Shown: one piece after another, positions 26,084 to 33,933 of the stretch
Numbering within the stretch: position 1 is the stretch's first letter
How the letters are laid out: each line of letters begins with the position of its first letter
Assembly (NCBI GenBank): GCA_028874365.1
Contig: JAPPJZ010000044.1
Span: forward strand, 1 to 64,000
Direction: 5' to 3'
Origin: Chloroflexota bacterium
GTDB lineage: Bacteria; Chloroflexota; Dehalococcoidia; Bin125
Length of the DNA stretch: 64,000 bases
Translations under genes and position numbers: made by a program
The notes under the pieces: model-generated
What the model was told of the DNA's origin: nothing
The model's input: the letters and a program-made list of their open reading frames with translations, nothing else
Database searches by the model: none

Positions 26084-27207
26084 CCACTGTCCGCACGATT
26101 AACGGCGTCACCCCCCGCGGCGAGCAGGACCTCGTCGTTGACGTCCATGGCGTTTCGCGGCGATTCGTGGTCGGGGGCGAGGAGATCTGGGCGGTCCGCG
26201 ACGTCTCGCTGCAGGTCGCGCCGGGCGAGTTCGTCGCGCTGATTGGTCGCTCGGGCTCGGGCAAGACCACGTTGCTCAACCTGATCGCGGGGCTCGACGC
26301 ACCGACTTCGGGCCACGTCATGATCGACGGCGAGAACATCACCGAGTACTCCGAGCGCCAACTCACGCAGCTGCGGCGGCATCGGGTGGGGTTCGTCTTC
26401 CAGTCGTTCGGCCTGCTGCCATTGCTCTCGGCCTATGAGAACGTTGAGCTGTCGCTCAGGATCGCGGGCGCGGGCATCCGCGAGCGGCGCCGACGCGCCG
26501 ATGAGCTGCTTGAGGCGGTCGGTCTCGCCGGTCGCGCCCGCCACCGTCCGTACGAACTGTCCGGCGGCGAACAGCAGCGCGTCGCGATTGCGCGGGCGCT
26601 GGCCAACTCGCCGGCGCTGATCCTGGCCGACGAGCCGACCGGAGAGCTGGACTCGACCACCGCCGTCTCGATCTTCCGGCTGCTGCACGACCTCGTGGTC
26701 GAGCAGGGCGTGACGATCATCACGACGACCCACGACCGCACGGTGATGGAGCTGGTGCCGCGGGTTGAGGAGATGAAGGACGGACGGCTGCTCGAACCGG
26801 AAGAGCAGGAACTGTTCCGCTATACGGTGCGCGACGAGCGATCGCGCTTCGCGGCCGAGCTGCCAACGGATGTGCAGGACGAGGTCTCGGCCGTGCGCAC
26901 GCACGCCGCTGATTTCGCGCCGACCATGGACGAACGGATCGCCGCCGAACGCGCCGCCCACCCCGAACTGACCGAGGAGCAGGCGCGACAGGTGTTCGGC
27001 GGCGCTCGCTCCGCGCCCTCGGAGCCGGAACCGGAGGCGGTTGCGGCTTCCGTGGCGAGCGAGGCGCAGGAATCGGGCGACGACGCTGGGGATGAGACCT
27101 GGCGTCCGCAGATTCCGGACGCGGAGCCGCCGTCAGAGGAAGAGGCGACCTTCGCGCCGCCCGCCGGGGTCGAGCGCCCAACCTGGGCGCGTCCGCGCGA
27201 TGAGTAG
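26080..27207 (+). CDS. ABC transporter ATP-binding protein, LolD/MacB type
   Basis: A 375-residue ATPase. Walker A is IGRSGSGKTTLLNL, Q-loop VGFVFQSFGLLPLL, signature LSGGEQQRVAIARA, Walker B LILADEPTGELD. After the ATPase domain (to about 245) is a 130-residue tail, first mixed-charge helical and then a disordered stretch rich in E, P, S and A. It starts within the previous gene (ATGA at 26080-26083), so the two subunits are probably made in equal amounts and form a heterodimer. The FtsX-like membrane partner must be elsewhere or lost. Confidence 0.87.
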   Translation: MTTVRTINGVTPRGEQDLVVDVHGVSRRFVVGGEEIWAVRDVSLQVAPGEFVALIGRSGSGKTTLLNLIAGLDAPTSGHVMIDGENITEYSERQLTQLRRHRVGFVFQSFGLLPLLSAYENVELSLRIAGAGIRERRRRADELLEAVGLAGRARHRPYELSGGEQQRVAIARALANSPALILADEPTGELDSTTAVSIFRLLHDLVVEQGVTIITTTHDRTVMELVPRVEEMKDGRLLEPEEQELFRYTVRDERSRFAAELPTDVQDEVSAVRTHAADFAPTMDERIAAERAAHPELTEEQARQVFGGARSAPSEPEPEAVAASVASEAQESGDDAGDETWRPQIPDAEPPSEEEATFAPPAGVERPTWARPRDE

Positions 27208-27210
27208 CGG

Positions 27211-27271
27211 ACCCTCACCCCCCGCCTTCGCGGGGGCAGGCTCTAACCCTCTCCCTGAGGGAGAAGGGATT
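27211..27271. repeat. Dispersed hairpin (REP-like) repeat
   Basis: CCCCCCGCCTTCGCGGGGGC is followed by AGGCTCTAACCCTCTCCCTG and a closing GAGGGAGAAGG: two hairpins in a row. It fills the whole gap between the convergent ATPase and lipoprotein genes and may work as a bidirectional terminator. Confidence 0.85.
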
Positions 27272-27274
27272 GGA

Positions 27275-28066
27275 CTACGGTTCGGTTTCGATCCGGGTGA
27301 GGATGAATCGGCGGGGCTGCTGGTCCCAGCGAATCAGCCGATGCGGCGGGTCGATCTCGTACCAGGCGCGCGAGACCTCGACCCCGGGCGTCGCCACGAC
27401 CTGCCAGACCACGACGTCGCCATCGGGTCCGCGCAGCGTGTCCTGACCACGCACGGCGACCTGGACCAACTGGCTGCGCCGCTGGACGACGTTGACCGAG
27501 CGGTAGGTCAGCTCGAGGTCCTGCTCGAAGGCCAGCGTCCGCCAGAGCCAGGCCGACGAGTCGTTATCGAAGGCGAACACGCCCGCCTCGACCGTCTCCT
27601 CGGTCACCTCGCCATCGTCATCGAGAACGACGTACGCTGACACCTCGCCGTCGCCATCGGCGCGGTACTCGGCCTCGGCGATGACCGTCTTCTCCGAAGA
27701 CTCCGCGTGGCGTTCATAGCGAATCGGCTGGAGCGATTCGGCGTCAACCCAGACGGTTACGTCGTCCGTCACGACCTCGCCCGATTCGGTGTCAAGGCGG
27801 AAGCGCAGGGAGAGCAGGTAGACGTCGTCCTGGCGGATGGTCTCCAGCACCAGGGTGCCGCGCAGGACGTCGGTCTGGTCGAGGATGTTGTAGTGGAGCC
27901 GCTCGAAGTCGGGCCAGGCGATCTGCGCGACGGGGTCCTCGGGGTCGTCGAAGTTGCTCTCGGAGCCGCAGGCGGCGACGAGCACGGCGAGGCTCGCCAC
28001 GACCAGGAGGAGGAAGGCGCGGGATTCCCGCCTGCGCGGGAAAGACGGAGTTGGGGGACGCGTCAC
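27275..28066 (-). CDS. Lipoprotein with DUF3108/LolA-like beta-rich domain
   Basis: A 263-residue secreted lipoprotein. The signal is hydrophobic FLLLVVASLAVLVAAC with lipobox VAAC. The mature part is rich in beta strands with repeats such as TVWVDAESLQPIRYERHAE and RAWYEIDPPHRLIRWDQQ, which resembles DUF3108/LolA-type lipid- or cofactor-binding proteins; I cannot confirm. Start GTG 28066 overlaps the threonine aldolase stop in GTGA. The first 16 residues include PSFPRRRESR, the usual translation of a dispersed repeat, so the positively charged n-region of the signal peptide comes from a repeat. It converges with the orphan ATPases, which may be its partners. Confidence 0.65.
   Translation of the reverse strand: MTRPPTPSFPRRRESRAFLLLVVASLAVLVAACGSESNFDDPEDPVAQIAWPDFERLHYNILDQTDVLRGTLVLETIRQDDVYLLSLRFRLDTESGEVVTDDVTVWVDAESLQPIRYERHAESSEKTVIAEAEYRADGDGEVSAYVVLDDDGEVTEETVEAGVFAFDNDSSAWLWRTLAFEQDLELTYRSVNVVQRRSQLVQVAVRGQDTLRGPDGDVVVWQVVATPGVEVSRAWYEIDPPHRLIRWDQQPRRFILTRIETEP
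28020..28051. repeat. Dispersed FPRRRESR-type hairpin repeat inside a coding region
   Basis: GGATTCCCGCCTGCGCGGGA plus flanks. Hairpins of this kind, translating as SFPRRRESR, are widespread in bacterial genomes. Here it lies in frame between the start codon and the signal-peptide core of the lipoprotein gene. Confidence 0.8.
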
Positions 28067-29151
28067 GAGGCGCGCGGGCCGATTTCAGCCTCAGCCATGC
28101 GGCGCAGCGCCTCGGCGCAGTCTTCGCTGGACAAGTCGGCGTGGGTGACGAGTCGAATCTTGGTTCGGTCCGGGGTCGTGACCAGCACGCCGATCTGTTT
28201 GAGCTGCGCCTGGAGCCTGGGCGAGGGCGTTGGGTCGTGAGCCGTGTCGAGCTGGACGATGACAATGTTGGTCTGGACGCTCTCGGGGTTGATGTTGAAG
28301 CCGAGCTCGGCCAGTCCGCGTGCGAGCTGGCGCGCGTTGGCGTGGTCGTCGTGGAGGCGGTCGACCATCTGATCGAGGGCGACGAGTCCGGCTGCGGCGA
28401 TGATTCCGGCCTGGCGCATGCCGCCGCCGACGAGCTTGCGCGTGCGCCGGGCCTCGGCGATGAAGGGCTCGTCGCCGCAGATCAGCGAGCCGACGGGCGC
28501 GCCGAGTCCCTTGGAGAGGCAGAAGGCGACGCTGTCGGCGGGGGCGGCGAGTTCGGCGACGCTGTGGCCCGAGGCGGCGGCTGCATTGAAGATGCGCGCG
28601 CCGTCGAGGTGGACGCGCAGACCGTGCTCGCGGGCGGCGTCGGCGATCTCCTGGGTGCGCTCGAGCGAAACGACGGTACCGCCGCAGAAGTTGTGCGTGT
28701 TCTCAAGCGCCAGCAGCGTCGTGCGCGGTTGGTGCATGTCGTCGGGGCGGACGGCGGCGGGAATGAGGTCGGGGTCGAGTCCGCCGTCGGGCTGGTTCGG
28801 CAGGGTCGTGGCGAGGACGCCGCCGAGGCGCGAGACGCCGCCGGCTTCTGCGCGGACGATGTGGGCGCGGTCGCCGACGAGGAGTTCGTCGCCGGCGCGG
28901 GTCTGGGAGAGCAGCGAGACGAGATTGGCCATGGTGCCGCTGGAGACGAAGAGGGCCGCGTCTTTGCCGGTGCGTTCAGCGGCGGTCTCTTCGAGCTTCG
29001 TGATCGTTGGATCCTCGCCGAAGACGTCGTCTCCGACATCGGCCTCGAACATCGCCTGGCGCATGGCCGGCGTCGGCCTGGTCACGGTGTCGGAGCGCAG
29101 ATCGATCAGGGGCAAATCGGCGTTCTGGTCGGAATTGTGGTTGGCGGTCAC
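28063..29151 (-). CDS. ltaE: Low-specificity L-threonine aldolase / beta-eliminating lyase
   Basis: A 362-residue PLP enzyme of fold type I. It starts with IDLRSDTVTRPTPAMRQAM, a hallmark of threonine aldolases, and contains ALFVSSGTMANLVSL, LENTHNFCGGTV, VHLDGARIFNAA and the PLP-lysine motif CLSKGLGAPVGS. It cleaves L-threonine or allo-threonine to glycine and acetaldehyde. The start is GTG 29151, overlapping the upstream gene stop in GTGA; its own stop overlaps the lipoprotein start in the same way, so three genes are translationally linked. The link to the small protein and lipoprotein is not understood. Confidence 0.92.
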   Translation of the reverse strand: MTANHNSDQNADLPLIDLRSDTVTRPTPAMRQAMFEADVGDDVFGEDPTITKLEETAAERTGKDAALFVSSGTMANLVSLLSQTRAGDELLVGDRAHIVRAEAGGVSRLGGVLATTLPNQPDGGLDPDLIPAAVRPDDMHQPRTTLLALENTHNFCGGTVVSLERTQEIADAAREHGLRVHLDGARIFNAAAASGHSVAELAAPADSVAFCLSKGLGAPVGSLICGDEPFIAEARRTRKLVGGGMRQAGIIAAAGLVALDQMVDRLHDDHANARQLARGLAELGFNINPESVQTNIVIVQLDTAHDPTPSPRLQAQLKQIGVLVTTPDRTKIRLVTHADLSSEDCAEALRRMAEAEIGPRAS

Positions 29152-29594
29152 TCGGCTGGTCCGTTCGATCGTTCCCAGATGGTGCGGAAGCCCTCGCCGC
29201 CGGTAATGGCGGCGATCGTGACGGCGCGTTCGCCATCGAGGAGTTGCTGTTGGATGCTCTGGATGTGGTCGGGGTCGGCGCCGAGGCTGACGAGGCGCTC
29301 GGCGATCTTCTCCCAGATGCCGGACTCGTCGAACGCACGGACAGCGCGGGGCCAGGGGAAGGAGAGGATGCGCTCGGGGAGCGGGAGTTTGGGGCGCAGC
29401 GACTTGAGGTGGCGGAAGCGCTCCTCGGCGGAGTTGACGCGATCGACGAGCTGGATGATCGGCGTATCGGGCGGGTCGGCGCGGAAGTCGACGAGCAGAC
29501 GCGGTTCGAGCACTTCGAAGCGCACGATCAGGACCGCGGCGCGGTCGATGACGCGCAGGATTTCGTCGAGGTCGACGCCGTAGTCGTCGCTCAT
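29148..29594 (-). CDS. Conserved-looking protein of unknown function
   Basis: A 148-residue soluble protein I do not recognise. Visible features are an N-terminal acidic helix (DDYGVDLDEILRVIDRAA), a strand pair VLIVRFEVLEPRLLVDFR, and PPDTPIIQLVDRVNSAEERF in the middle. No Cys pairs or membrane segments. ATG 29594. Its stop overlaps the start of the threonine aldolase gene (GTGA), so it is expressed with it. The balanced composition and coupling support a real gene. Confidence 0.6.
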   Translation of the reverse strand: MSDDYGVDLDEILRVIDRAAVLIVRFEVLEPRLLVDFRADPPDTPIIQLVDRVNSAEERFRHLKSLRPKLPLPERILSFPWPRAVRAFDESGIWEKIAERLVSLGADPDHIQSIQQQLLDGERAVTIAAITGGEGFRTIWERSNGPAE

Positions 29595-29611
29595 CGGGGG
29601 TCCGGTTCTGG

Positions 29612-29899
29612 CTAGCCGGATTCGTGGTCTGCTGTGTCTGAGTCTATGGACGCGGCGGGAGAGCGTCCAATGAGTCCGCCGGTCGGGCCGGCGGGGAGGG
29701 CGCCGATGCCGAGGAGGGCGTCGCGGGCGGCGTCGTAGCGCTGTTTGGCGCGGGCTTCGCGGTTGAGCAGGCCCTTGAGTTTGGGCGGCTCGAGCGGCTC
29801 GCCGTCGAGGAAGATGTCGTGCAGGCGGGAGAGCTGTTTCTGCCAGGCGTCGTAGGCGTCGCGATAGTCGGCCTGGCGTTGGGGATCGACTCGGACCAT
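29612..29899 (-). CDS. Small helical protein of unknown function
   Basis: A 95-residue protein with charged helical sequence (RQADYRDAYDAWQKQLSRLH and LKGLLNREARAKQRYDAARD), probably a helical hairpin or short coiled coil, followed by a Gly/Pro/Ser tail. The frame is open far upstream, but that part is Pro/Arg-rich and antisense to mobA. ATG 29899 is the first sensible start. It lies 17 bp before the next small gene of the same strand and 28 bp after the previous one, consistent with one operon running from mobA to the lipoprotein. Confidence 0.5.
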   Translation of the reverse strand: MVRVDPQRQADYRDAYDAWQKQLSRLHDIFLDGEPLEPPKLKGLLNREARAKQRYDAARDALLGIGALPAGPTGGLIGRSPAASIDSDTADHESG

Positions 29900-29927
29900 G
29901 GTTGTGCTGTTCTCAATCAGATCGGGT

Positions 29928-30239
29928 TCAGACGAGGTTGCGGTAGATGTTGATCTCGGCGGAGTCGAAGACCATGGCCTCGCGGACGGCACGACGGAGC
30001 TTGGCGAACTCCTGGTCCTGGGCGGCGAGCTCCTCGAACAGTTCGAGTTCTCGGAGGTCTTCGAACTCGGCGACGATCTCGACGGTCGAGGCTTGGCCGG
30101 TGATCGCATCCCAGACGGAGAACTGGGCTTCGATCCCCCGGGCGGCCTGGTAGTCGAGCGCGGCCTCGACGGCGCGGAGGAACTCTCCGTGCTTGCCCGG
30201 CGCGACGCGGCCGGAGAGGACTCGTCGGAACATCGGCAT
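29928..30239 (-). CDS. Small dimeric alpha/beta-barrel-like protein (ABM/NIPSNAP type)
   Basis: A 103-residue protein with the pattern of dimeric ferredoxin-like barrels: first strand MFRRVLSGRVAPGKHGEFLR, then a helix and IEAQFSVWDAITGQASTVEI, then a long helix ELELFEELAAQDQEFAKLRR and a final strand. Such folds include antibiotic-biosynthesis monooxygenase-like and NIPSNAP proteins; no catalytic prediction is possible. ATG 30239 is preceded by GAAGGGA. It follows mobA by 19 bp on the same strand. Confidence 0.55.
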   Translation of the reverse strand: MPMFRRVLSGRVAPGKHGEFLRAVEAALDYQAARGIEAQFSVWDAITGQASTVEIVAEFEDLRELELFEELAAQDQEFAKLRRAVREAMVFDSAEINIYRNLV

Positions 30240-30258
30240 CGGATCGTCCCTTCGCTGT

Positions 30259-30882
30259 TCAGACTGGTTCGGCTGAGTTCTTCAGGTTGAGGAGCTGTTC
30301 CACCGTGTCGAGGTCTTGCTGGTGGTTGACGTTGGTGAACGATTTGAGTTGTGGGTCGTGGGGGCGGAGTTGGTCGGCTTCGAGGATGCGGTGCTCGACG
30401 AGAGGGAGCAGGGCACGGATTCGGCCGTCGCCGTCGTCCAGCAGATGGGTCGCGTGGGGGACGATGGATGGTCGGTAGGCGGCGAGTAGGGGTTGGGCGA
30501 CGCCGTCGATGCGGGGCATGGCGATCTGCACGGCGTCGCAGGCTGCGGCGACGGCGCGCAGGAGTTCGGGTTGGAGGAAGGGCATGTCGCAGGCGACGGC
30601 GACGGCGAGGTCGTGGTCGACCAGTGGGAGCGCGGCCTCGAGTCCGGCGAGCGGGCCGCGGTCGTGGCGGTGATCGACGGCCTCGCGCCAGTCGACGCCG
30701 GGCAACGGCAGGAACTGCTGGTCGGGTCTTCGGGCGACGACGATGTCGTCGGTGACTTCGAAGGCGGCGAGGGCGCTCCAGTGCAGGAGCGGGCGTCCGC
30801 CGGCGTCGGTGGTCGCCTTGTCGCGGCCCAGGCGGCGGCCGAATCCGCCGGCGAGGATGATGACGGAGAAGGATTCGCTCAT
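30259..30882 (-). CDS. mobA: Molybdenum cofactor guanylyltransferase
   Basis: A 207-residue nucleotidyltransferase. The N-terminal IILAGGFGRRLGRDKA is the GTP-binding signature of MobA, followed by DHRHDRGPLAGLEAAL and the metal-binding AVACDMPFLQPELL. The end NVNHQQDLDTVEQL matches the conserved NVNTxxDL tail. It attaches GMP to molybdopterin, or acts as a CTP-using MocA-like enzyme for molybdenum hydroxylases. ATG 30882 has TAAACT six nt upstream and no ribosome-binding site. It is divergent from yqeC with only 34 bp between, linking both to molybdo-enzyme maturation. Confidence 0.88.
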   Translation of the reverse strand: MSESFSVIILAGGFGRRLGRDKATTDAGGRPLLHWSALAAFEVTDDIVVARRPDQQFLPLPGVDWREAVDHRHDRGPLAGLEAALPLVDHDLAVAVACDMPFLQPELLRAVAAACDAVQIAMPRIDGVAQPLLAAYRPSIVPHATHLLDDGDGRIRALLPLVEHRILEADQLRPHDPQLKSFTNVNHQQDLDTVEQLLNLKNSAEPV

Positions 30883-30888
30883 GGGTTG

Positions 30889-30894
30889 AGTTTA
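30889..30894 (-). promoter_or_regulatory. Putative -10 box of a leaderless transcript
   Basis: On the minus strand TAAACT ends 6 nt before the mobA ATG, without a Shine-Dalgarno site. The 34-bp divergent gap to yqeC leaves little room for a longer leader. Confidence 0.35.
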
Positions 30895-30916
30895 GGCTGC
30901 GGGCTGGAGGCGACGC

Positions 30917-31657
30917 GTGGATCTGCCCTTGCATGAGGCGTTGGGGATTACGCGGCCGGCGGTATTCGCGACGGTCGGCGGCGGGGGCAAGACGACGGTG
31001 CTGTTCGCGCTGGCGGCCGAGTGGGAAGCGGCGGGCGGTGAAGGTCTTACGGTCCTGACGACGACGACGAGGATGACCATTCCTCGGGAGGGCCGGACGA
31101 TGCCATTGGCGATCGGCCGGGACGACGCGTTTCGCGCCGGCGCCCTGGACGACATTCGCTCGCGGGGGTTGTCCTCAGCCGTGGTTGGATCGGGTCGCGG
31201 GGACCGCGAGCGGGTGCTGGCGGTCGAGCCGTCCTGGCCTCGTCAGGCGGTAGATGCGGGGCTGGCGAGCCTGGTTGGGGCCGAGGCCGACGGCTCGCGC
31301 GGGCGGCCGTTCAAGGCTCCGGCGCTGCACGAACCGATCATCCCGGAGCGGGTTGACGTGGTTGCTGCGGTGATCGGAGCCGGTGTGCTGGGTCGGCCGC
31401 TGGACGAGCGGTCGGTGCATCGGCCGGAGATCGTGGCGCGGATCGCGGGAGCGGAGATTGGCGATGAGGTGACGCCTGAGCTGGCGGCGAAGGTGTTGAC
31501 GTCGGCGGATGGCGGTCGGAAGGGGGTGCCGGAGTCGACGGAGTTCGTGGTGCTGGTGTCGGGGGCGGGGCGGGACCTGGAGGGGTCGAGGGCGTTGGCG
31601 TCGGCGGTGGGGGGTCGGGTGGTGTTGTGGGATGTGGGGTCGGGGTTGTTGGAATAG
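30917..31657 (+). CDS. yqeC: YqeC-like molybdenum-hydroxylase accessory protein
   Basis: A 246-residue P-loop-like protein. VGGGGKTTVLFALAAEW is the nucleotide motif; LTTTTRM, GAEADGSRGRPFKAPA and HEPIIPERVDVV are signature stretches of the YqeC group, known as an accessory factor of selenium-dependent molybdenum hydroxylases. GTG 30917 has GGAGG at 30906-30910. Divergent pairing with mobA supports a joint role in maturing a molybdenum hydroxylase, but no such enzyme is in the window. The 3' end is unusually G-rich. Confidence 0.85.
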   Translation: MDLPLHEALGITRPAVFATVGGGGKTTVLFALAAEWEAAGGEGLTVLTTTTRMTIPREGRTMPLAIGRDDAFRAGALDDIRSRGLSSAVVGSGRGDRERVLAVEPSWPRQAVDAGLASLVGAEADGSRGRPFKAPALHEPIIPERVDVVAAVIGAGVLGRPLDERSVHRPEIVARIAGAEIGDEVTPELAAKVLTSADGGRKGVPESTEFVVLVSGAGRDLEGSRALASAVGGRVVLWDVGSGLLE

Positions 31658-31729
31658 CCAGATACCGATGGCCAACTCCCGCTCTTCCATATTTGCTGAC
31701 CGACACGAGCCAAGGTTTGCGACTAGCAT

Positions 31730-32767
31730 CTACCCTTGATCTGGAACAAACGCCTGCGGCTCACCATTGGGAACTTCAACCATCGAAAAGTTGCTCTTGT
31801 CAACGAACTGCTCGAAGGCTCGAGCGTATGCATCGTTGGTCGTCGGGCTGACTACGCGGGACAGCTCTCTGCCGGCACGCGTAAGCGCAACCCCGTTGAC
31901 CTTAAACTCGTCGGAATACTGCCTTCCCCTGATGGGCGACAACACCCAGTACCGCTTGCGAAACAAGAAGGGAATGCGTACAGCGATGTCCCCGGTGTTG
32001 GGCACCCGGCTGCAGTTGGTGTAGGGATACCACGAGTCGAAGTCTGTGATTATCAGGCCGTACTCGCAGAGTAGATTGAGAGAGTCGAACGACAAGCCAT
32101 AGGGTTGCAAAGCGTTCGCGCTGGCTCGTCCGCCGAGTGATGGAACTCTCGCATCTAGATATTGCTTTCCATCTCCAGGAACTATCACACAGAGGGAACA
32201 AAGCTGCTCAAACACCTTGGCTACGTTGACATCCATGTCCTTTAGAATCGAAAGCGTTCTGAGTGAGGTGCTGCCTGGCTGAACCACCTCTCCAGCCAGT
32301 ATCTCTGCCCACAAGTCTTGTAACTCGTCGGCGGAGATGTCTTGAGCGTGGTTGGAGAAGGGTGACGTCCAACTTGGGTCGGGCTCGTGGTTCCCAACTT
32401 CTTTGTCTTGCAGGACATCAGCTGCCTTGCTGAAGATAGTCCCCGTGTTGGACTGCTTTCTGTCAATCTGGATGTTGACGCTATGGCTGATACTCTCTGC
32501 GACCTCGATGTTGCTTGATATAGAGACGTCCGCGTTGTCCAAGATCCCGGATATGGCGTTGCCGTCCTCTAGAAGCGCGGGTAAGGATTCACTGAGGCCC
32601 TCGAACATGGTCTTTGTGGCCTCAACTGTGCCCTGAGCTTCTATCTGCTTGGCGTGGGATTCCTGTGCTGCCGTCCAAGAAGCAAGTTTCGCCCTAGCGA
32701 CGTTAGGCAAGCAGCTTCCCAGATATCGGGCCAAGACAGACAGCGCGGGTATCGTTACTGGATCCAT
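31730..32767 (-). CDS. DUF2806 domain protein, low GC
   Basis: A 345-residue protein. DISADELQDLWAEILAGEV, PGSTSLRTLSILKDMDVNVA and the following helix match the DUF2806 core, which in other genomes is common in defence and other accessory islands. The N-terminal half is helical with IDRKQSNTGTIFSKAADV; the C-terminal half contains GVALTRAGRELSRVV, a pattern like a winged-helix end. GC is about 50-58% in sampled lines against 65-70% around it, with few repeats inside, so it is probably recent. Start ATG 32767; the ribosome-binding site is weak. A role in phage defence is possible but unproven. Confidence 0.7.
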   Translation of the reverse strand: MDPVTIPALSVLARYLGSCLPNVARAKLASWTAAQESHAKQIEAQGTVEATKTMFEGLSESLPALLEDGNAISGILDNADVSISSNIEVAESISHSVNIQIDRKQSNTGTIFSKAADVLQDKEVGNHEPDPSWTSPFSNHAQDISADELQDLWAEILAGEVVQPGSTSLRTLSILKDMDVNVAKVFEQLCSLCVIVPGDGKQYLDARVPSLGGRASANALQPYGLSFDSLNLLCEYGLIITDFDSWYPYTNCSRVPNTGDIAVRIPFLFRKRYWVLSPIRGRQYSDEFKVNGVALTRAGRELSRVVSPTTNDAYARAFEQFVDKSNFSMVEVPNGEPQAFVPDQG

Positions 32768-33115
32768 TAGATCTCTTCAGTTCGTTGTGCAAATCGCGTG
32801 GTGTAGTGGTCGGAATATCGTAGCGTGGTCCTGTCCCAGCGAAAGGCTGGCATCGGCGACGACCGGTGTTAAGGCCACGCTCGAGCTTGCTTGCTGTGGT
32901 GTTCGATGCAGAGTATCTAGCGGGATGCTGTGCACAACGTGGCGCGAAGGGGAGCCGGAACCCTCACCCCCCGCCTTCGCGGGGGCAGGCTCTAGCCCTC
33001 TCCCAGAGGGAGAGGGGATTTTCGGAGCTGGCCGCGTGTCGCGTGGGAGGGCCGGGTCTGCCCTTGGCGGAGCGCGTAGGCTCTGAGCACGAAGCGGCAA
33101 CCGATGGAGATTCCC
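32768..33115. repeat. Gene-free gap with a REP-like repeat
   Basis: No gene is seen. At 32960-33019 is a full copy of the dispersed repeat with the CCCGCCTTCGCGGG hairpin and the CTCTCCCAGAGGGAGAG hairpin. A TAGGCT hexamer at 33077-33082 may be the -10 box of the hydrolase gene that follows. The left 190 bp, next to the DUF2806 gene, hold nothing I can name. Confidence 0.75.
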
Positions 33116-33901
33116 ATGGCCAAGAGTGTTGAGGTCACGGGCGGGACGTTGGTGTATGACGAGTTCGGGGTTGGGGCGGGGACGATTGTCTTTGTGCACG
33201 ATGCTGGAGGGAATCGCCTGAGCTGGTGGCAGCAGATTCCAGCGTTTCGGGACAGGTTTCGGTGCGTGACTTACGAGGTTCGCGGCTGGGGGCGAAGTCA
33301 GGATTTGTCGGGTGAAGGGGTGACGGCGTTCTCGCGTGATCTCGGCGAGCTGATGGACGGGCTTCAGATTGACAACGCGACGCTGGTTGGTCAGTCGATG
33401 GGCGGGTTCACGGTGATGCCGTATGCGGCGCGCAACCCTGATCGTGTTGACGCTTTGATGATGGCCGACACGGTGGTCGGGATTGGCGATGCCGCGATTC
33501 TTGCTGGACTAGAGGACTCGCTGGAGGCGGCCGGTTCGGCGACACCGGAGGAATGGGAGACTCAGATGTTTGGATCTGCCTACGTCGTGCGCTCGCCCGA
33601 GGGGGTGTTTCTCTACAACCAGATCCGCGCGCTCAACTCGCCGCCGGAGAGCTTCGCCGGGTACGGAGTTGAGCAGGGCGCCGCCAGCAACGACGAACTT
33701 GCCAACCTGACGATGCCGGTCGTCTTCGTCGCCGGCTCTGAAGACGCGCTGATCCCGGCGTCGCTGATCGAACAGGCCGCTGACCTGATTCCCCATGCGA
33801 AGTACGTCGAGGTTCCGACCTGCGGACACTCGGTGTACTGGGAACTGCCCGATCGGTTCAATGGGATCCTGGAAAAGCTGCTGGTCGAGGCGTACGGCTA
33901 G
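33116..33901 (+). CDS. Alpha/beta hydrolase
   Basis: A 261-residue hydrolase. The oxyanion/HG-like segment is IVFVHDAGGNRLSWWQQ, the nucleophile elbow LVGQSMGGFTV, the acid DAL in VAGSEDALIPASL, and the catalytic His in VPTCGHSVYWE, so the triad is complete. ATG 33116 is preferred over ATG 33104 because GGAG lies 8 nt before it. Family members hydrolyse esters, lactones or C-C bonds. It is followed by a second hydrolase 32 bp downstream on the same strand. Confidence 0.87.
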   Translation: MAKSVEVTGGTLVYDEFGVGAGTIVFVHDAGGNRLSWWQQIPAFRDRFRCVTYEVRGWGRSQDLSGEGVTAFSRDLGELMDGLQIDNATLVGQSMGGFTVMPYAARNPDRVDALMMADTVVGIGDAAILAGLEDSLEAAGSATPEEWETQMFGSAYVVRSPEGVFLYNQIRALNSPPESFAGYGVEQGAASNDELANLTMPVVFVAGSEDALIPASLIEQAADLIPHAKYVEVPTCGHSVYWELPDRFNGILEKLLVEAYG

Positions 33902-33933
33902 CCGCTTTGCGGACCGCTGGTCAGGAGCGGGTG

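Noticed and set aside
29900-30934. Upstream extension of the 95-residue small protein to 440 codons
   Set aside because: The added part is Pro/Arg/Ser-rich and lies over mobA and the small barrel gene in another frame.
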